A stretch of 64,000 bases of DNA from Inia geoffrensis (GCA_036417435.1 CM070899.1:175675494-175739493); one strand, 5' to 3'; numbered from the stretch's first letter, positions 22,906-36,264 are shown. Notes: generated by a model not told the origin, from the sequence alone. Program-made: numbers and translations.

Positions 22906-23329
22906 CTTATAATTTACCTATTATAATTGATGTGGATCATTTGTTTTCCATTCATGCAAAAGGGCAGAATTAGAGAAAATATTTAAAGCTGCTTAGAAAC
23001 ACTCTTCAATTTTACTCTCTCTCTGTGGATGACCTTGCTTCGTATTTTATGGGAAAAAACCTGAACTTATCCAACATGAGCTTCCCTGACTTCCAACTTT
23101 CCCAACTCAAATTTCTGATTGCACCACCATATATCTTTCCCACATTTTATATAACCTACACATATCCTCTTGTACATTTTGAATCATCTCTGCATTACTT
23201 ACAATACCTGATACAATCTAAATGCTATGTAAATAGTTGCCACTGTGAGGCAAATACGTGTTTCGCTTTTTACAACTTTCTGGATTCCCCCCCACCCCCC
23301 AAATATTTTCCATCCGATGTTGGTTGAAT

Positions 23330-24080
23330 TTGCAGGTGTGGTGCCGACCATACCGTGGGGCTTCCCTCTGTAACTGCAGTTGTCTTATTTAGACGTCTCC
23401 TAGCTCCTGAAACTAAACAACTCCCAACCTAAACTCATCAACTTCTCTGCTTTCCCCCCTTCCTTTTCCTAACAGTACTATCATCCCAGTCACGTAGGGG
23501 CAAAACCAAAGAGCCAATTTTTGGACTTTTTTCTCCCTCCCCAACCAGCTGCCACGTTCTTCACAATACTGATCCCATGTGTTCCCATCTCTCTCAGATC
23601 TCCACCACCTGTATTAGTCCTTCATTCTCTGACTGAATTAATTTAACAGCCTTCTAACTGGTCTACAACTTATTTATTAGCAGTTCCCATGGAATAATAT
23701 CCCCAAGGCAGAGTTCTGATCAGATACCTTTCATGGCTCATCAAGGACCATACAACAAAGTGTTCAATTCTTAACCTGACACAGGAGGAAATACACAATC
23801 TGATCTATTTTCTTTCCTGTGTGCATCCTTCCTTTCAGCGAACTAAACAATTAATGCTCCCCAGATGGTCAGAAATTCTCTACTCTGTACTATTGGCCAT
23901 TGTTAACATTTGTCTTAAATGATTTTCTTTTCTTCATCAAACCTCTCCTTAAATATCTATCCATCCAGAGCCAAGTCATCCTTCGAGATACTTGCAAGTG
24001 TGACTTTCTTCTTGAAGACTTCCCAGATGCCCACCACCAGGACTACCAAGTCTGGTGACAATACCTCTCCTCTCTCAATT
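23330..24080 (+). mobile_element. L2 LINE relic, sense
   Basis: The text pattern is L2-like (ORF and 3' region). It runs 'ccaacctaaactcatcaact', 'ccttctaactggtctacaac', 'ttcatggctcatcaaggacc', then 'gaagacttcccagatgccca'. It is diverged and not translatable as a continuous frame. The limits are approximate. Confidence 0.55.
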
Positions 24081-26493
24081 TCTACTGTATTTTTAAAGAT
24101 TCTATATTTTTACATCATAATACAATAAAATTACCTTTTCCTCTTTTGTTGCACAGTTCTATGAATTTTAACACATTTATAGATTCATGTAACTATAGGA
24201 TACACAAACTACATATAGGATATGGAATAATTCTTTTTTTTCTCCTGCATCTTGTTATTTAACAAAACATCTTGGAGATTATTCCACAATAGTACACAAA
24301 GACCTCCCTTGTTCTGTTTCTTCAGAAACAGCTTAACTGAGATATAATTCATATACTATACAATTCATCCACTTAAAGTGTATAATTCAGTGGTTTTTAC
24401 TAAATTCAGATATGTGCAGCCATCATCATGGCCAACTTGAGAACATTTTCATCACTTTGAAAAGAACCCCCACATCCTTTAGCTATCATTCTCCATCTTC
24501 CTTATTCCCACCCCATCCCTCATCAAGCAATAAGCAACTACAAATCCCTGTCTCTACAGATTTCTCTACTCTGGACTTCCATATGAATGGAATCATACAA
24601 TATGTGGATTTTGGGGGCTGGCTTCTTTCACTTAGGATAACGTCTTCCAGGTTCATCCAAGTTGTAGCATATATATCAGTACTTTATTCCTTTTTATTGC
24701 GGAATAATATTCCATTGTATGGATATACCACATTTTGTTTATCCATTTATCAGGTGATAAACATTTGTGTTGCTTCCATCTTTTGGCTATTATAAATAAT
24801 GCTGCTATAAACATTTGTGTATAAGTTTTTGTGTGGGCATATGTTTTCATTTCTCTTGGGTATATACCTAGGAGTGGAATTGAGTTATATGGTAACTGTG
24901 TTTAACTTTTTGAGGAACTGTACTGTTTTCCGAAATGGCTGCACCATTTTACATTCACATCAGCAGTATATGAGGCTTCTGATTTCTTTACATCATTCCT
25001 AAAACTTGTCATTACCCAACTTTTTGTATTATCCCGCATCCTTGTGGGATATGAAGTGGTATCTTGTGGTTTTAATTTGCATTTCCCGAATGACTAGTGA
25101 TGCTGAACATTTTTTTTTCATGTTTATTGGCTATTTGTATATCTTCTTTGGATAAATGTGTATTCAGATCCTTTGCTCGTTTTTTATTTGGGTGATTTGT
25201 CTTTATCATTGAGTTGAAAGGGCTCTTTATATATTCTGGATACAAGTCCTTCATCAAATAAATGATTTGCAAATATTTTCTCCCATTCTGTGAGTTGTCT
25301 TTTCCTGCTCTTCGTGGTGTCCTGTGAAGCACAAAAGTTTTAAATTTTGATGACATCCATATTTTTTTTTCTCTTTTTCTTTTTTTTGGTTGCTTGGACT
25401 TTTGGTGTCCTATCTAAGAATCCTTTTGCCAAATTCAAGGTCATGAAGATTTACCCTTCTGTTTTCTTCTAAGAGTTTTATAGTTTTAGCTCTTACATTT
25501 AGGGGAATATTGCAATCTTAACAATGTTAAATCTTCTGATCCATGAACAGGAGATATTTGTCCACTTATTTTGATCTTCAATTTCTTTCAACAATGTTTT
25601 GTAGTTTTTAAAGTTTGTATTTTTTGTTAAATTTATTCCCAAGTATTCTTTTTGATGCTATTGTGAGTGCAATTATTTTCTCTATTTCATTTTCAGGTTG
25701 TTCATTGTAGGTATATAAAAATAAAACATTTTTGTATATTTATGTTTACTGCAATCTTGTACTAATTTTATTAGTTCCAATAGTTTTTTAGTTAATTACT
25801 TAGTATTCTGTATACATAAAATCATGTCATTAGCAAATAGGGACAGTTTACTTCTTCCTTTTCAATCTTATTTCTTTTTCTCAGCTAACAGCCCTGGCTA
25901 GAACCTCATATAATGTTGAATAGAAGTGGTGAGAGCAGACATTCTTGTCTTGTTCTTTATCTTAGCAGGAAAACATCCCCTCTTTCACCAATAAGCATGA
26001 TATTAACTGTGGGTTTTTAGTAGATGTTCCTTATCAGGTTGAGGCACTTCCCTCTTATTCCTAATTTGTCGAGTGTTTCTATCATGGAAGGATGTTGGAT
26101 TTGTTAAATGCTTCTATTGAGATGATCTTGTTTTTTAACTCTATTGGTATGATTAATTTACATTAATTGATTTTCAGATATTGAATCAACTTTGCATTCT
26201 TGGGATAAATCCCACTTGATTAGGGTACATAATTATTTTTATAAGTTGCTGGATTTGGTTCACTGTATTTTGTTGAGAATTTTTGCATCCATATTCACAT
26301 GAACTATTAGTATGTAGTTTTCTTCTCATGTCTTTGGTTTGGTATTAGAGTAATACTGGCTTCACAAAATGTGTTGGGAAGTATTCATCCTCTTCTATTT
26401 TGGGGAAGATTTGTGAAGTTTTGGTATTCATTCTTCTTTAAATGTTTGGTAGAGTTCAGCAGTGAAGCCATCTGAGCCTGGGCTTTTCTTTTT

Positions 26494-26682
26494 TTTTTTT
26501 TTTTTTTTGCAGTACGCGGGCCTCTCCCGCTGTGGAGCACAGGCTCCGGAAGTGCAGGCTCAGCGGCCATGGCTCACGGGCCCAGCCGCTCCGTGGCAAG
26601 TAGGATCTTCCCGGACCGGGGCACGAACCCACATCCCCTGCATCGGCAGGCGGACTCTCAACTACTGCACCACCAGGGAAGC
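26494..26682 (-). mobile_element. CHR-2-type SINE inside the L1
   Basis: This is a reverse copy with a long T run at the left, 'tgcagtacgcgggcctctcc', ending 'ctgcaccaccagggaagc'. A target-site duplication of about 17 bp ('cctgggcttttcttttt') occurs at 26477-26493 and 26683-26699. It splits the L1 reverse-transcriptase region. Confidence 0.92.
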
Positions 26683-28293
26683 CCTGGGCTTTTCTTTTTG
26701 AATATATATATTTTTTATTATTACTAATTCAATCTCTTCACTTGTTATAGGCCTATTTCGATTGTCTATTCTAAACTTGATTCAGTTTTAGTAGTTTATG
26801 TCTTTCTAGGAATTTCGTTTATATCTATTAGAAAAACAGGTATCTAACTTCTTGGCATACATTTGTTCACAGTATTCCTTTACAGTCCTTTTTATTTCTG
26901 TAAGGTTGGTAGTGATCTCTTTTTTCATTTCTGACTGGAGTCCTTTTTCTTTTTTGTCAGCCTAGCTAAATGTTTATCAATTTTATTGATATTTTCAAAG
27001 AATCAGTTTTTGGATTCATTGACTTTTCTCTATTTCTTTTCTAGTCTTATTTCATTCATTTCTACTCTACTTTTTATTATTTCCTTTCTTCTCCTTTACG
27101 TTTAGGTTGTCATTTTCCCATTGTCTTAATGTGGAAGATTGAATTATTGGTTTGAGACCTTCTTTCTTAATAAAGGCATTTACAGCTATAAATTTCCCTC
27201 TACGAATTATATTAGCTGAATTTCTTAAATTTTGGTGTGTTGTGTCTTCATTTTTCATTTGTCTTTAAGAATTTTGATTCCCCTTGGAATTTCTTCTTTG
27301 ATTCATTTGTTGTTTAGGAGTCTGCAGTTTAATTTAGACATATTTGTTGATTTTCCCAATTTCTTCCCTGACACTGATTTCTAATCTCATTCCTTTGGGA
27401 TCAGGGAATATACTTGTATTATTTCTATCCTTTTAAACTTACTGAGATTGTTTGATGGCTTAGCATATGGTCTATCTTGGAATATATTTCATGCTTACTT
27501 GAAGAATGGATATTCTGTTGTTGTTGGATAAGGTGTTATAGAGATGTCTGTTAGGTCTAGCTTGTTTATTATCATTCAATTTTTCCTTGTTAACCTTCTA
27601 TCTAGTTGTTTTATCCATTATTGAAAAGTGGAGGCATTGAAGTTTCCAACTCTTATTGTTGAATCATCTATTTCTCTTTTCATCCATCTCAGTTTTTGCT
27701 AAAAGTATTTTGGTGCTCTGTTATTAGACGCACATGCTTTTCACTGTTATATTTTCCTGGACTGGCCTTTTAATTATTATAAAATGTTCCTCTTTATCTC
27801 TAGTAATTTTTTTGTTTTAAAGTCTACTTAATCTAATATTAATATAGCCACTCTAGCTTTCTTACAATTGCTATTTGCATGATATCTTTTATTTATCCTT
27901 TTACTTTCATTTTATTTCTATCTGTGAATCTAAAGTGTGTCTCCCATAGACCACATAGAGATGAATCATGATTTTTTTTTATCGTGTTGGATAATCTCTC
28001 TTTTGATTGGATTGTTTAATCCATTCACATTTAATGTTGTTGATATAGTTGAATTTGATTTCTTTTAACTTTTAATGTCTTTTTTGTTCCTCTATTATTG
28101 TTTTCTTTTGCATAAGTATTTTCTAATGTAGCATTTTAATTAATGATTTTTTTTTTATTACTATATTGTTTTGTTTTCTTTAAGAGGTTGCTCTAGGGTT
28201 TACCATATACATCTTATGACAGTCAGCTTCAGATTTATACTACCTTAATTCCAGTGATATACAGAAATATTACTTCAATATAGCTCTATCCCT

Positions 28294-28445
28294 CGGCCCC
28301 CCACCCCAGCCCCACCCCCAACCCCAACCATTTTTTGGCCATGCTGCGTGTCTTGTGGGATCTTAGGTCCCTGACCAGGGATTGAACCCAGGCCCTCGGA
28401 AGTGAAAGCATGGAGTCCTAACCACTGGACTGCCAGGGAATTCCT
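28294..28445 (-). mobile_element. short CHR-family SINE (CHRS-like) inside the L1
   Basis: A reverse copy of the short tRNA-derived type: 'ggccatgctgcgtgtcttgt', 'gaccagggattgaaccca', 'ccactggactgccagggaat'. An imperfect duplication of its target ('tagctctatccct') occurs at 28281-28293 and about 28446-28459. A C-rich tract marks its tail side. Confidence 0.85.
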
Positions 28446-29395
28446 TAGCTCTATTCCCTTTACCCCCATACTGTAGTATGGCCATTACACATATTGTATC
28501 TATTCATGTTACAAACTCAGTAATATTCTTACAATTACTACTTTACCATCTGTAATGGTTTACTCAGCCCCATACAGCTTTGCTCCCACCCACCTCCTTT
28601 GTGCTGTTATTGGCAAATATATTAGACAAATACTACCTTTCTATATGTTACAGGTCCGACAGTAACATATATCTATTATTCGTTACAATTGCTTTCTAAA
28701 TCAGTTAAGAAAAGAAGAAAACATTTATTAATACTGTCTTTCATAATTACCTTATTACCTTTACTGGTGTTCTTTTTCATGTGGATTCAAGTTACAATCT
28801 CGGGTCACTTGTTTTCAGATTGAAGAACTTCAGTTTTTGTTATCTTGAAAATTTTTTATTTTGCATTCATTTTGATAAATAGCTTTGCTGGATGTAGGAT
28901 TTCTGGTTGGCAAGTTTTTCTTTGAGTACTCTGAATATGTTATTACACTGTCCTGGCCTACATGGTTTATGCTGAGAAGTAAGCTGTTAATCGTATTGGT
29001 GTGTGTGTTTGTGTGTGTGTGGGGGGGTTCCCTGTTAGTCACAAGTCACTTCTCTCTTGCTGCCTTCAAGGTTTTCTCCTTATTTTTTACTTTCAGCATT
29101 TTTATTATGATGCATGTTTTGTGGATATCTTTGAGCTTATCCGACTCAGAATTCAGCATGTTTCCTGATGTATATAGGTTAGCTTTTTTCAATGTATTTG
29201 GGAAATTTTCACCCACCATTCTTTGGATTTTTTTTCCCCTCCTTTCTCTCTCTCCTCTCCTAACTCCCATTATGCGTATGTTGGTGTGCTTAATGGTGTC
29301 TCATTTTTCTCTGAGGCTCTGTTCACTTTTCTTCTTTTGTTTTTCTCTCTGTTCTTCAGCTTGAATACTCTCGGTGGAGCATCTCTAGTGAATTT

Positions 29396-29707
29396 ATTTA
29401 TTTATCTTTGGCTGTGTTGGGTCTCTGTTGCTGTGTGCGGGCTTTCTCTGGCTGTGGTGAGCAGGGGCTATTCTTCATTGCAGTGTGCAGGTCTCTCATT
29501 GTGGTGGCTTCTCTCGTTGCAGAGCACAGGCTCTAGGCACGTGGGCTTCAGTAGTTGTGGCACGCAGGCTGTAGACCGCAGGCTCAGTAGTTGTGGCGCA
29601 CGGGCTTAGTTGCTCTGCGTCATGTGGGATCTTCCTGGACCAGGGCTCGAACCCATGTCCCCTGCATTGGCAGGCAGATTCTTAACCACTGTGCCACCAG
29701 GGAAGTC
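29396..29707 (-). mobile_element. CHR-1-type SINE inside the L1
   Basis: A reverse copy: 'ttggctgtgttgggtctctg' through to 'ccactgtgccaccagggaag'. A 13-bp target-site duplication, 'ctctagtgaattt', occurs at 29383-29395 and 29708-29720. It lies within ORF1-like L1 sequence. Confidence 0.94.
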
Positions 29708-30536
29708 CTCTAGTGAATTTTTAAAATTTCAATTATTGTACTTTTTAACTCCAGAATTTCCACTTGGTTCTTTTATTTCTTTTAAAATAATTTCTATCTC
29801 TTTATTGATATTATTTGTCTGATGCAACGCTGTCATTATATCTTCCCTTGTTTCATCATTCTTTCCTTCAGTTCTGTGAACATATTTACAAGGGTTACTT
29901 TGAAGTCTTTTTCTGTGAAATCTGACATTTGGTCACTCTTACAGGGCAGCTTCTGTTGCCTTCTGTTTTTCTAATGTACGGGTCATATTTTCCTGTTTCA
30001 TTTCATGGCTCATTATTTTTGTTCAAAACTGAACATTTAGATAATATATTGCAGCAATTCTGGTTAGTGATTTTTCTCTCGCCACACCCTTCCCCAAGTT
30101 AAGGTCTGTCGTTGTTATTTGCATGTTTGTTTAATAGATGGCTGGATTTAGTGAAGCCTATGCCCCTCTGCCCCCTACAGCATTAAGCCTCTGATGTCGC
30201 TCCTCAGGTACTGCAGGTATGGGTATCCCCAGTCATCTTGGGATGCTAGTGGTATCTGTAGGACTCTCTTCCTCTCTTTACCTAAACACACCCATTAATA
30301 AACTACATTAACTGCTGGCTGATGCTTTATTGTTTACAAAATGCCCCAGGGTATAAATTGCTCTACAGTCAAATCAAATCAAATTGTGGCTCCTTTGAAG
30401 GAATGGTTTCTGAAGGCAATGTTTGATATTTATTCTGACTCCTGGAGGACTCCTCCTAGAGAAGGGGTTATTATCCATGAGTTGGTTTGAGAATACATGG
30501 TTAGTTATTCCTTGTACTGACAGAGAATTCTGAATA

Positions 30537-31023
30537 CAGTACATGTTTTCCTTGGCTTATGATGGAGTTACAGCCCAATAAAGTTTCAACAAGTTTCTGT
30601 AAGTTGAAAATGCTTACAATACACCTAGCCTACTGATCATAGCTTTTAGCCTAGCCTGCCTTAAACATGCTCAGAACACTTACATTAGCCTAAAACTCGA
30701 CAAAGTCATGTAACACAAAGCCTATTTTATAATAAAGTATTGAATATCTCATGTAACTTACTGAATACTGTACAGAAAGTGGAAAAAAGAATGGTTGTAA
30801 GTGTTATCAGTTGTTCACCCTCATAATCACTTGGCTGAGTGGGAATTGCAGCTGCTGCCACTGCCCAGCATCATGAGGGCGTATCATACTGCATTTGACT
30901 AACCCAGGAAAAGACCAAAATTCAGAATTTAAAGTATGTTTTCTACTGAAGGTGTATTGCTTTCACACCATCATAAAGTTGAAAAATAGTTAAGTTGAAC
31001 CACTGTAAGTAGGGGACCATCTG
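30537..31023. mobile_element. Tigger-type (TcMar) DNA transposon relic
   Basis: The left end 'cagtacatgttttccttggc' and right end 'gtaagtaggggaccatctg' are diverged inverted termini of a Tigger-group nonautonomous element, with TA at 30535-30536 on the left. Internal sequence such as 'aatacacctagcctactgat' matches the same family from memory. At 487 bp it holds no transposase frame. The subfamily name is uncertain. Confidence 0.65.
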
Positions 31024-31567
31024 CATATATCAAAATCTGGCCTATCCATACCACACAAAACAAATAGCTGCTATAATCTGAGTCTTTCAGATTCTCAGTT
31101 CTAAATAATAAAACGAATGTGATGTCACTATAGTCACCTTTGAGCCAAACTCTTCTCTCACTTAAAAAGGCAACTTAGAACCTATAAGAAAGAAGCAAAA
31201 AGCACAACTGGTCAACTTTCCAATTCTATGTAGGCCAACATTTATTTTAATATTCTATCCTCTTTGCCAAGTCCATATCTCCCGGTGCCATAAGATGGTT
31301 GTATAACAATGATAACTCTAAGTGATCCTTTTTTTCTTGAGAATTTCTCTTCTTTTCATTAGTTTCTGTCTCAGGAGAAGGCATGTATATGGCAAAATAT
31401 TTCTGTTTTGGGGGCAAATTTGGCATCCTCAGCAGATCATTTATTATTCTAGGCAGATTAAGAAGTTTCCAAATAAGTGACAGTCTAATAATAAAGCTCA
31501 CTGTCCAGGGTGTCTCTGAGTATGGCAGTATGCCACTTCAGGAAAGTCATCCTTCAGTGAGCATTGG
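31024..31567. other. intronic stretch without recognised element
   Basis: AT-rich intronic DNA between the Tigger relic and the duplicated flank of the following L1. The two overlapping open frames (31247-31501 - and 31383-31649 +) have no domain. Confidence 0.45.
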
Positions 31568-31630
31568 TCACCACCAATTCTATTTCTTTCCTACAGATCT
31601 AGATAACTTCAATTACATGGGTGTCAGTTT
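31568..31630 (+). repeat. left copy of a 63-bp direct repeat flanking an L1
   Basis: It matches 33601-33663 at 50 of 63 positions without gaps. Shared core text includes 'agatctagat' and 'catgggtg'. It abuts the poly-T end of the antisense L1. Read as an unusually long, old target-site duplication. Confidence 0.75.
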
Positions 31631-31632
31631 GC

Positions 31633-32013
31633 TTTTTTTTTTGTTTTAAAAGGTATAATTGACAAATAAGATTGTAAGATATTTAATGTGAACAACATGA
31701 TGATTTGATATATGTATACATTTAAAAGGATTCCCCCATTAAGTTAATTAACATATCGATCACCTCATATATTCACTTTTGTTGTTGAGAACATTTCAGT
31801 TCTACTGTCTTAGCAAATTTCAATTCTATAATACAGTGTTATCAGCTGTAGTCACTATGTTATACGTTAGATCCTCAAACCTTATTCAACTTGTAACTGA
31901 AAGTTTGTACCTTTTTACCAACCTCTCCCTATCTACTCCATCTCCTAGTCCTGGCAACCACTTTTCTACAATTTTTCTATGAAGCTTGACTTTCTTTTGG
32001 CTGAATAATACTC

Positions 32014-32050
<37 letters not shown>

Positions 32051-33600
32051 AACACATTTTCTGTACACATTCAGCAGCTGATGGACACTTAAGTTGTTTC
32101 CATACACTGGCTGTTGTGAATATTGTTGCTATGAAATTGGGAGTGCAGATATCTCTTGGAGATAATGATTTTGTTGCCTTTGGATATATACCCAGAAGTG
32201 GGATTACTGGATCATATAGTTGTACTATTTTTAATTTCTTGAGGAACCTTCATACTGTTTTCCACAGTGGCTGTACAAGTTTACATTCCCACCAAAAGTC
32301 TACAAGGGTTTTCTTTTCTCCACATCCTCACCAGCATGTTATCTTGTCTTTTTCATAACAGATATCCTAACAGGTGTGAGGTGACGTCTCATTGTGGTTT
32401 TGATTTGCATTTCCTTGATGATTAGTGATGTTGAACATCTTTTCATATACTTGGCCATTTATAGGTCTTCTTTGGAAAAAACGTCTATTTTAGCTCTTTT
32501 GCCCATTTTAAAATAGATTTTTTTTTTTTTTTTTTTTTGGTATTGTGTGAGATCCTTGTATATTTTGGATATTAACCCCTTATTGGATATGTGGTTTGCA
32601 AGTGTTTTCTCCCATTCCATAGGTTTTCATTTTGTTGATGGTTCCCTCGCTCTGCAGAAGCTGTTTAGTTTGATGTAGTCCCACTTGTTTTATTTTTGCT
32701 TTTGTTACCTTTGCTTTTGGTGTCAAATCCAAAAAAATCAACACCGAGACTAATGTCAAGGGGCTTACTCCCTATATTTTCTGCTAGTTTTATGGTTTCA
32801 GGTCTCATGTTCAAGTCTTTAATCCATTTTGAGTTAGTTTTTGTGTACAGTATAAGATAGAAGCCTGGTTTTATTCTTTTACGTGTGGCTGTCCAGTTTT
32901 CCCAACACCTATTGAAGAGACTATCCTTTTCTCATTGTATATTCTTGGCTTTGTCAAAAATTAGTTGCCTGTACTAGTAAAATAAACCAGTGGATTTATT
33001 TCTGGCCTCTCTATTCTGTTTTTAATGCCAGCACCATACTGTTTTGATTACTATCACTTTAAAAGTTGAAATCAGAAATGTGATCCCTCCAGGTTGTTCT
33101 ACCTTCTCAAGATCGCTTTAGCTATTTGGGATCTTTTGTGGTTCCATACAAATTTTCGGACTGTTTATTTCAGTGAAAAATGCCATTCGAATTTTGAGAG
33201 CGTTTACACTGGATCTGTAGATTGCTTTGGGTGGTATGGACATTTTAACAATATTAAACTCTTCCAGTCATGAACACAAAATATCTTTCCATTTATTTGT
33301 GTCTCATTCAATTTCTTTCGTCAGTGTCTTGAGAGTTTTCAGTGTATAGATCATTCATCCTCTTGGTTAAAGGTAAAACTAGCACTTTATTCTTTTTGAT
33401 GCTATTGTAAATGGAATTAATTTCTCTTTTTGATAGTTTGTTGTTGGTGTACAGAGTTACAACTGATTTCTGTATACTGATCTTGTAGCTTATGATTTTA
33501 CTGAAATAGTTTATTCTAACAGTTTTGGTGGAGTCTTTAGGGTTCTCTATATGTAATATCATGTCATCTGCAAATAGAGATGACATTGGAGGTGACATAG
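31633..33600 (-). mobile_element. L1, antisense, 5'-truncated
   Basis: From left to right this has a T run (the poly-A tail read in reverse), 3' UTR, then ORF2 C-terminal sequence ('ctggatcatatagttgtact'). It continues into reverse transcriptase, where the - strand frame at 33308-33610 still carries the FADD catalytic-box sequence. L1 similarity stops at about 33.59 kb. A (TG)n microsatellite sits inside at 32019-32048. All frames are interrupted. Confidence 0.85.
32019..32048. repeat. (TG)15 microsatellite
   Basis: An uninterrupted TG dinucleotide run within the antisense L1. Confidence 0.97.
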
Positions 33601-33663
33601 TCATCACCAAATTTATTTCTCTCTGATAGATCTAGATGACTTGGATAACATGGGTGCCAATTT
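33601..33663 (+). repeat. right copy of the 63-bp direct repeat flanking an L1
   Basis: The partner of 31568-31630, at the 5'-truncated end of the L1. See that entry for the alignment. Confidence 0.75.
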
Positions 33664-34443
33664 AGTCATGAATGTTTAGTATTACTTCTCACCTATTCTA
33701 TAATGAATTTTTCAGTTACTCATTCTGATTTTATGTCATGTGCAATTGTAGAAGGTATGGTCTCTGTCTGACTTAGTGGAGATTTATGACTTTTTTCTAG
33801 CCTCCTTTTGGGAGAAGACCTATAGGTCCATACAGACAAGACTTCTCTTCTTCTTCAGTATGTGAACAAATAATATTGTGGGCTACTGGCTTAGGTGGGC
33901 TTTTGGATAACACTACCCACATGTGTATTAACAGTTACATGCATTGTAGAATTGTAGGGAAATTTGTTTTGTCATGTTCTGATTCCAAGCAGAAAATAGT
34001 TTTATAATCCTTCTTCTTAATGTAGTTATACCTAAAGCTACCTTTAAAATTCTTATGAAATGGGGGCTCTATGAGCAAATCTGGGACATATAGGTTAGGG
34101 TGGAGTGAATGAAAAAAACCTAAAATAGGTTTCATTCCTTCCAGTGAAAACACTGATGAAAGTAACAGAAAATTAATTAACAAAATGAAAACTGTATTCC
34201 ATAGGGTACAGTTAGGATCAGTGGATAGTTATACAGTGGCACATTTCTACTCAACATACAGAAGAGTTTTCCATTTTTCTGAGCTATATAAAATGTATAC
34301 TCATATTCCTGGCATCCTCAGATAACTCAGAAAATAAATGTTGGCTATTAGTGATAACCTCAAATCATATTTTTCAAATTCTGGCTGACTTAATGATATT
34401 TTAAGTATTCTAATAATAAAGATTATGTAACTGTGAAGTTCAT
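33664..34443. other. intronic stretch without recognised element
   Basis: AT-rich DNA. No exon, repeat family or motif was identified. Confidence 0.45.
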
Positions 34444-34445
34444 TA

Positions 34446-34661
34446 CAGTTGGACCTTGAGTAACACAGGTTTGAACTGAGCAAATCCACTTACGTGTTTT
34501 TTTTCAATAAATATGTACTAAACTACTACACAATCCACTGTTGGTTGGATCTGAGGAGGCAGAACTATGGATACACAGGGCTGACTGTAAAGTTATATGT
34601 GGATTTTCAACTGCGTGGGGGACTGGTGCCCCTAACTGTCATGTTGTTCAGGGATCAACTG
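34446..34661. mobile_element. MER2/Tigger2-type MITE
   Basis: The terminal inverted repeats 'cagttggaccttgagtaaca' (left) and 'catgttgttcagggatcaac' (right) are flanked on both sides by TA (34444-34445 and 34662-34663), the TcMar signature. At 216 bp it is an internally deleted, nonautonomous copy. It is closely related to the element at 63303-63521. Confidence 0.8.
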
Positions 34662-34663
34662 TA

Positions 34664-35872
34664 TTTTCATTCAGTTGTATTTAATTTTGGCCAACTTTCT
34701 GTTGAATCTAGCACTCGTTATAACCAGGAGCTACTGTAGTTTTCAAATAAAAACGGCACTCTGTTACCTGAACATTAAATAAACCACCTGAAAAATGTTT
34801 CCAGCTGGTAGAGAGCAGTGCTGTTCATTCTTATTATTTCTCCAATGTCTTTAAATTTTTCTCTGGATCCTCTGTCTGGATAGAAAATACAAGAAATAAT
34901 AATAGTGTACATCTTAATCACTGACAAAGAGGGCCTTCCATTAACTTCCTGATCACCTCTATAAGTAATGTAGATGGCCATTTACTGGGAGAAAATACTT
35001 ATGCCAACAGACAATAGTGTAGTTTTGCAGATATTTTTAGTCTATCAGCAAGATGTTGCAACAAGCCAACATACATTCACCCACTTTCCTCTTTTTTAAA
35101 TGGGTTACCCAAATTTTTAGCACAAGGAAGCAATTTTACATTGCATTAGCACATTAGCATCTGCTCAAGGGTCACCATCTATTGACTTGCTGCATCTCTA
35201 AGCTATACATAAGACAGAGTTAAGCAAATAATTCAGGGTAATAAAAGAAATCCCACCATAAAGTACGATGCTATCCCCAGACCATAGATTATACTGTGAG
35301 AAACCAGTTCCTTCATGAATAAAACATCCATGGTATTCAAAGTGAATATCACTGTAACTAGTAAATTAGATCTAGACTTTAAAGTGGATACTATCCTCTT
35401 GGTAAGATACAGGGTTCTGATGAGTGAGTACAAATTACAAACTCAATATATTAGTCATATGGGACACTAAATAAGACCCAGGAGAAAACATATAAGAATG
35501 GTAAAAGGGAGATATATATAGAAAAATTTTCATGCAATCTGCAAGTATGCTTTGCTTGAATGAATCACTGAGGAAGATGAACAAGTGTTCAGTTAGAGCT
35601 TAACGAGTTGCTGAATATTTCTACGGTTCAAATATTCAAAGGAAAGCAACTGCTTTTGGAGCTCTCTGGAGTTCCAGCCCCATGGACTGGCCAGTGTCTT
35701 GGGATATGAAATACCTTGCTCTCAAATTTATCCTCCCTTGGCCCAGAACCTCAGAAAACCAAGAGATTTCACTTTGAAGATGGTATTTGATCTAGGGCAT
35801 GGCTGACAAAGAATAGTGGTGTCCTACACACAGGGTTAAGGTGTAAAAATCAAGTCTTTGCTGAACTAAGAG
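34664..35872. other. intronic stretch without recognised element
   Basis: AT-rich DNA. I see small random open frames only and no repeat family I can name. Confidence 0.45.
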
Positions 35873-35955
35873 GACAGTGTGGCTTAAATAAGAGTCAAAC
35901 AATCTGGGTTCTAGTCCCAGGCTGCCATTAACTAGCTCTGTGGCCTTAAACTTTT
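35873..35955 (+). repeat. MIR SINE relic, interrupted by a CHR-2 SINE
   Basis: Sense MIR text reads 'agtgtggcttaaataagagt', then 'ctgggttctagtcccaggct', then 'taactagctctgtggcctta'. The copy is broken at the SINE insertion and may continue briefly after 36171. Confidence 0.65.
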
Positions 35956-36156
35956 TTTTTTTTGCGTTACGCAGGCCTCTCACTGCTGTGGCCTCTCCCA
36001 TTGCAGAGCACAGGCTCCGGACGCGCAGGCTCAGCGGCCATGGCTCATGGGCCCAGCCGCTCCGCGGCATGTGGGATCTTCCCGGACCGGGGCACGAACC
36101 CGTGTCCCCTGCATCAGCAGGCGGACTCTCAACCACTGCGCCACCAGGGAAGCCCA
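35956..36156 (-). mobile_element. CHR-2-type SINE inserted in a MIR
   Basis: A reverse copy with a T run, 'gcgttacgcaggcctctcac', ending 'gcgccaccagggaagccc'. Imperfect target-site duplication of about 15 bp at 35941-35955 and 36157-36171 ('tggccttaaactttt' versus 'tggccttgaactttt' offset by one base). Confidence 0.92.
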
Positions 36157-36264
36157 TGGCCTTGAACTTTTATCTCTTTCTAGAACGCACATCTGTAATA
36201 AGTGATTATTATAGTGATTTACAATTGTGTAATGGTTCATTAAAACAAAGTATTTTCATGATGC

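Larger units (their letters stand above)
24320..30100 (-). mobile_element. near-complete but decayed L1, antisense
   Basis: The - strand can be followed continuously. The 3' UTR is at 24.32-24.6 kb. ORF2 C-terminal sequence spans about 24.6-25.4 kb, where open frames match the conserved cysteine-region tail of L1 ORF2. Reverse transcriptase follows at about 25.5-26.9 kb, the RT-endonuclease linker near 27.1-27.3 kb, and endonuclease at about 27.7-28.1 kb. ORF1-like sequence at about 28.8-29.4 and 29.7-30.1 kb completes the order. All frames contain stops. Three SINEs are inserted into it (26494-26682, 28294-28445 and 29396-29707), so it predates them. A GT-rich tract (28999-29026) lies within it. 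The 5' limit is uncertain. Confidence 0.82.
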
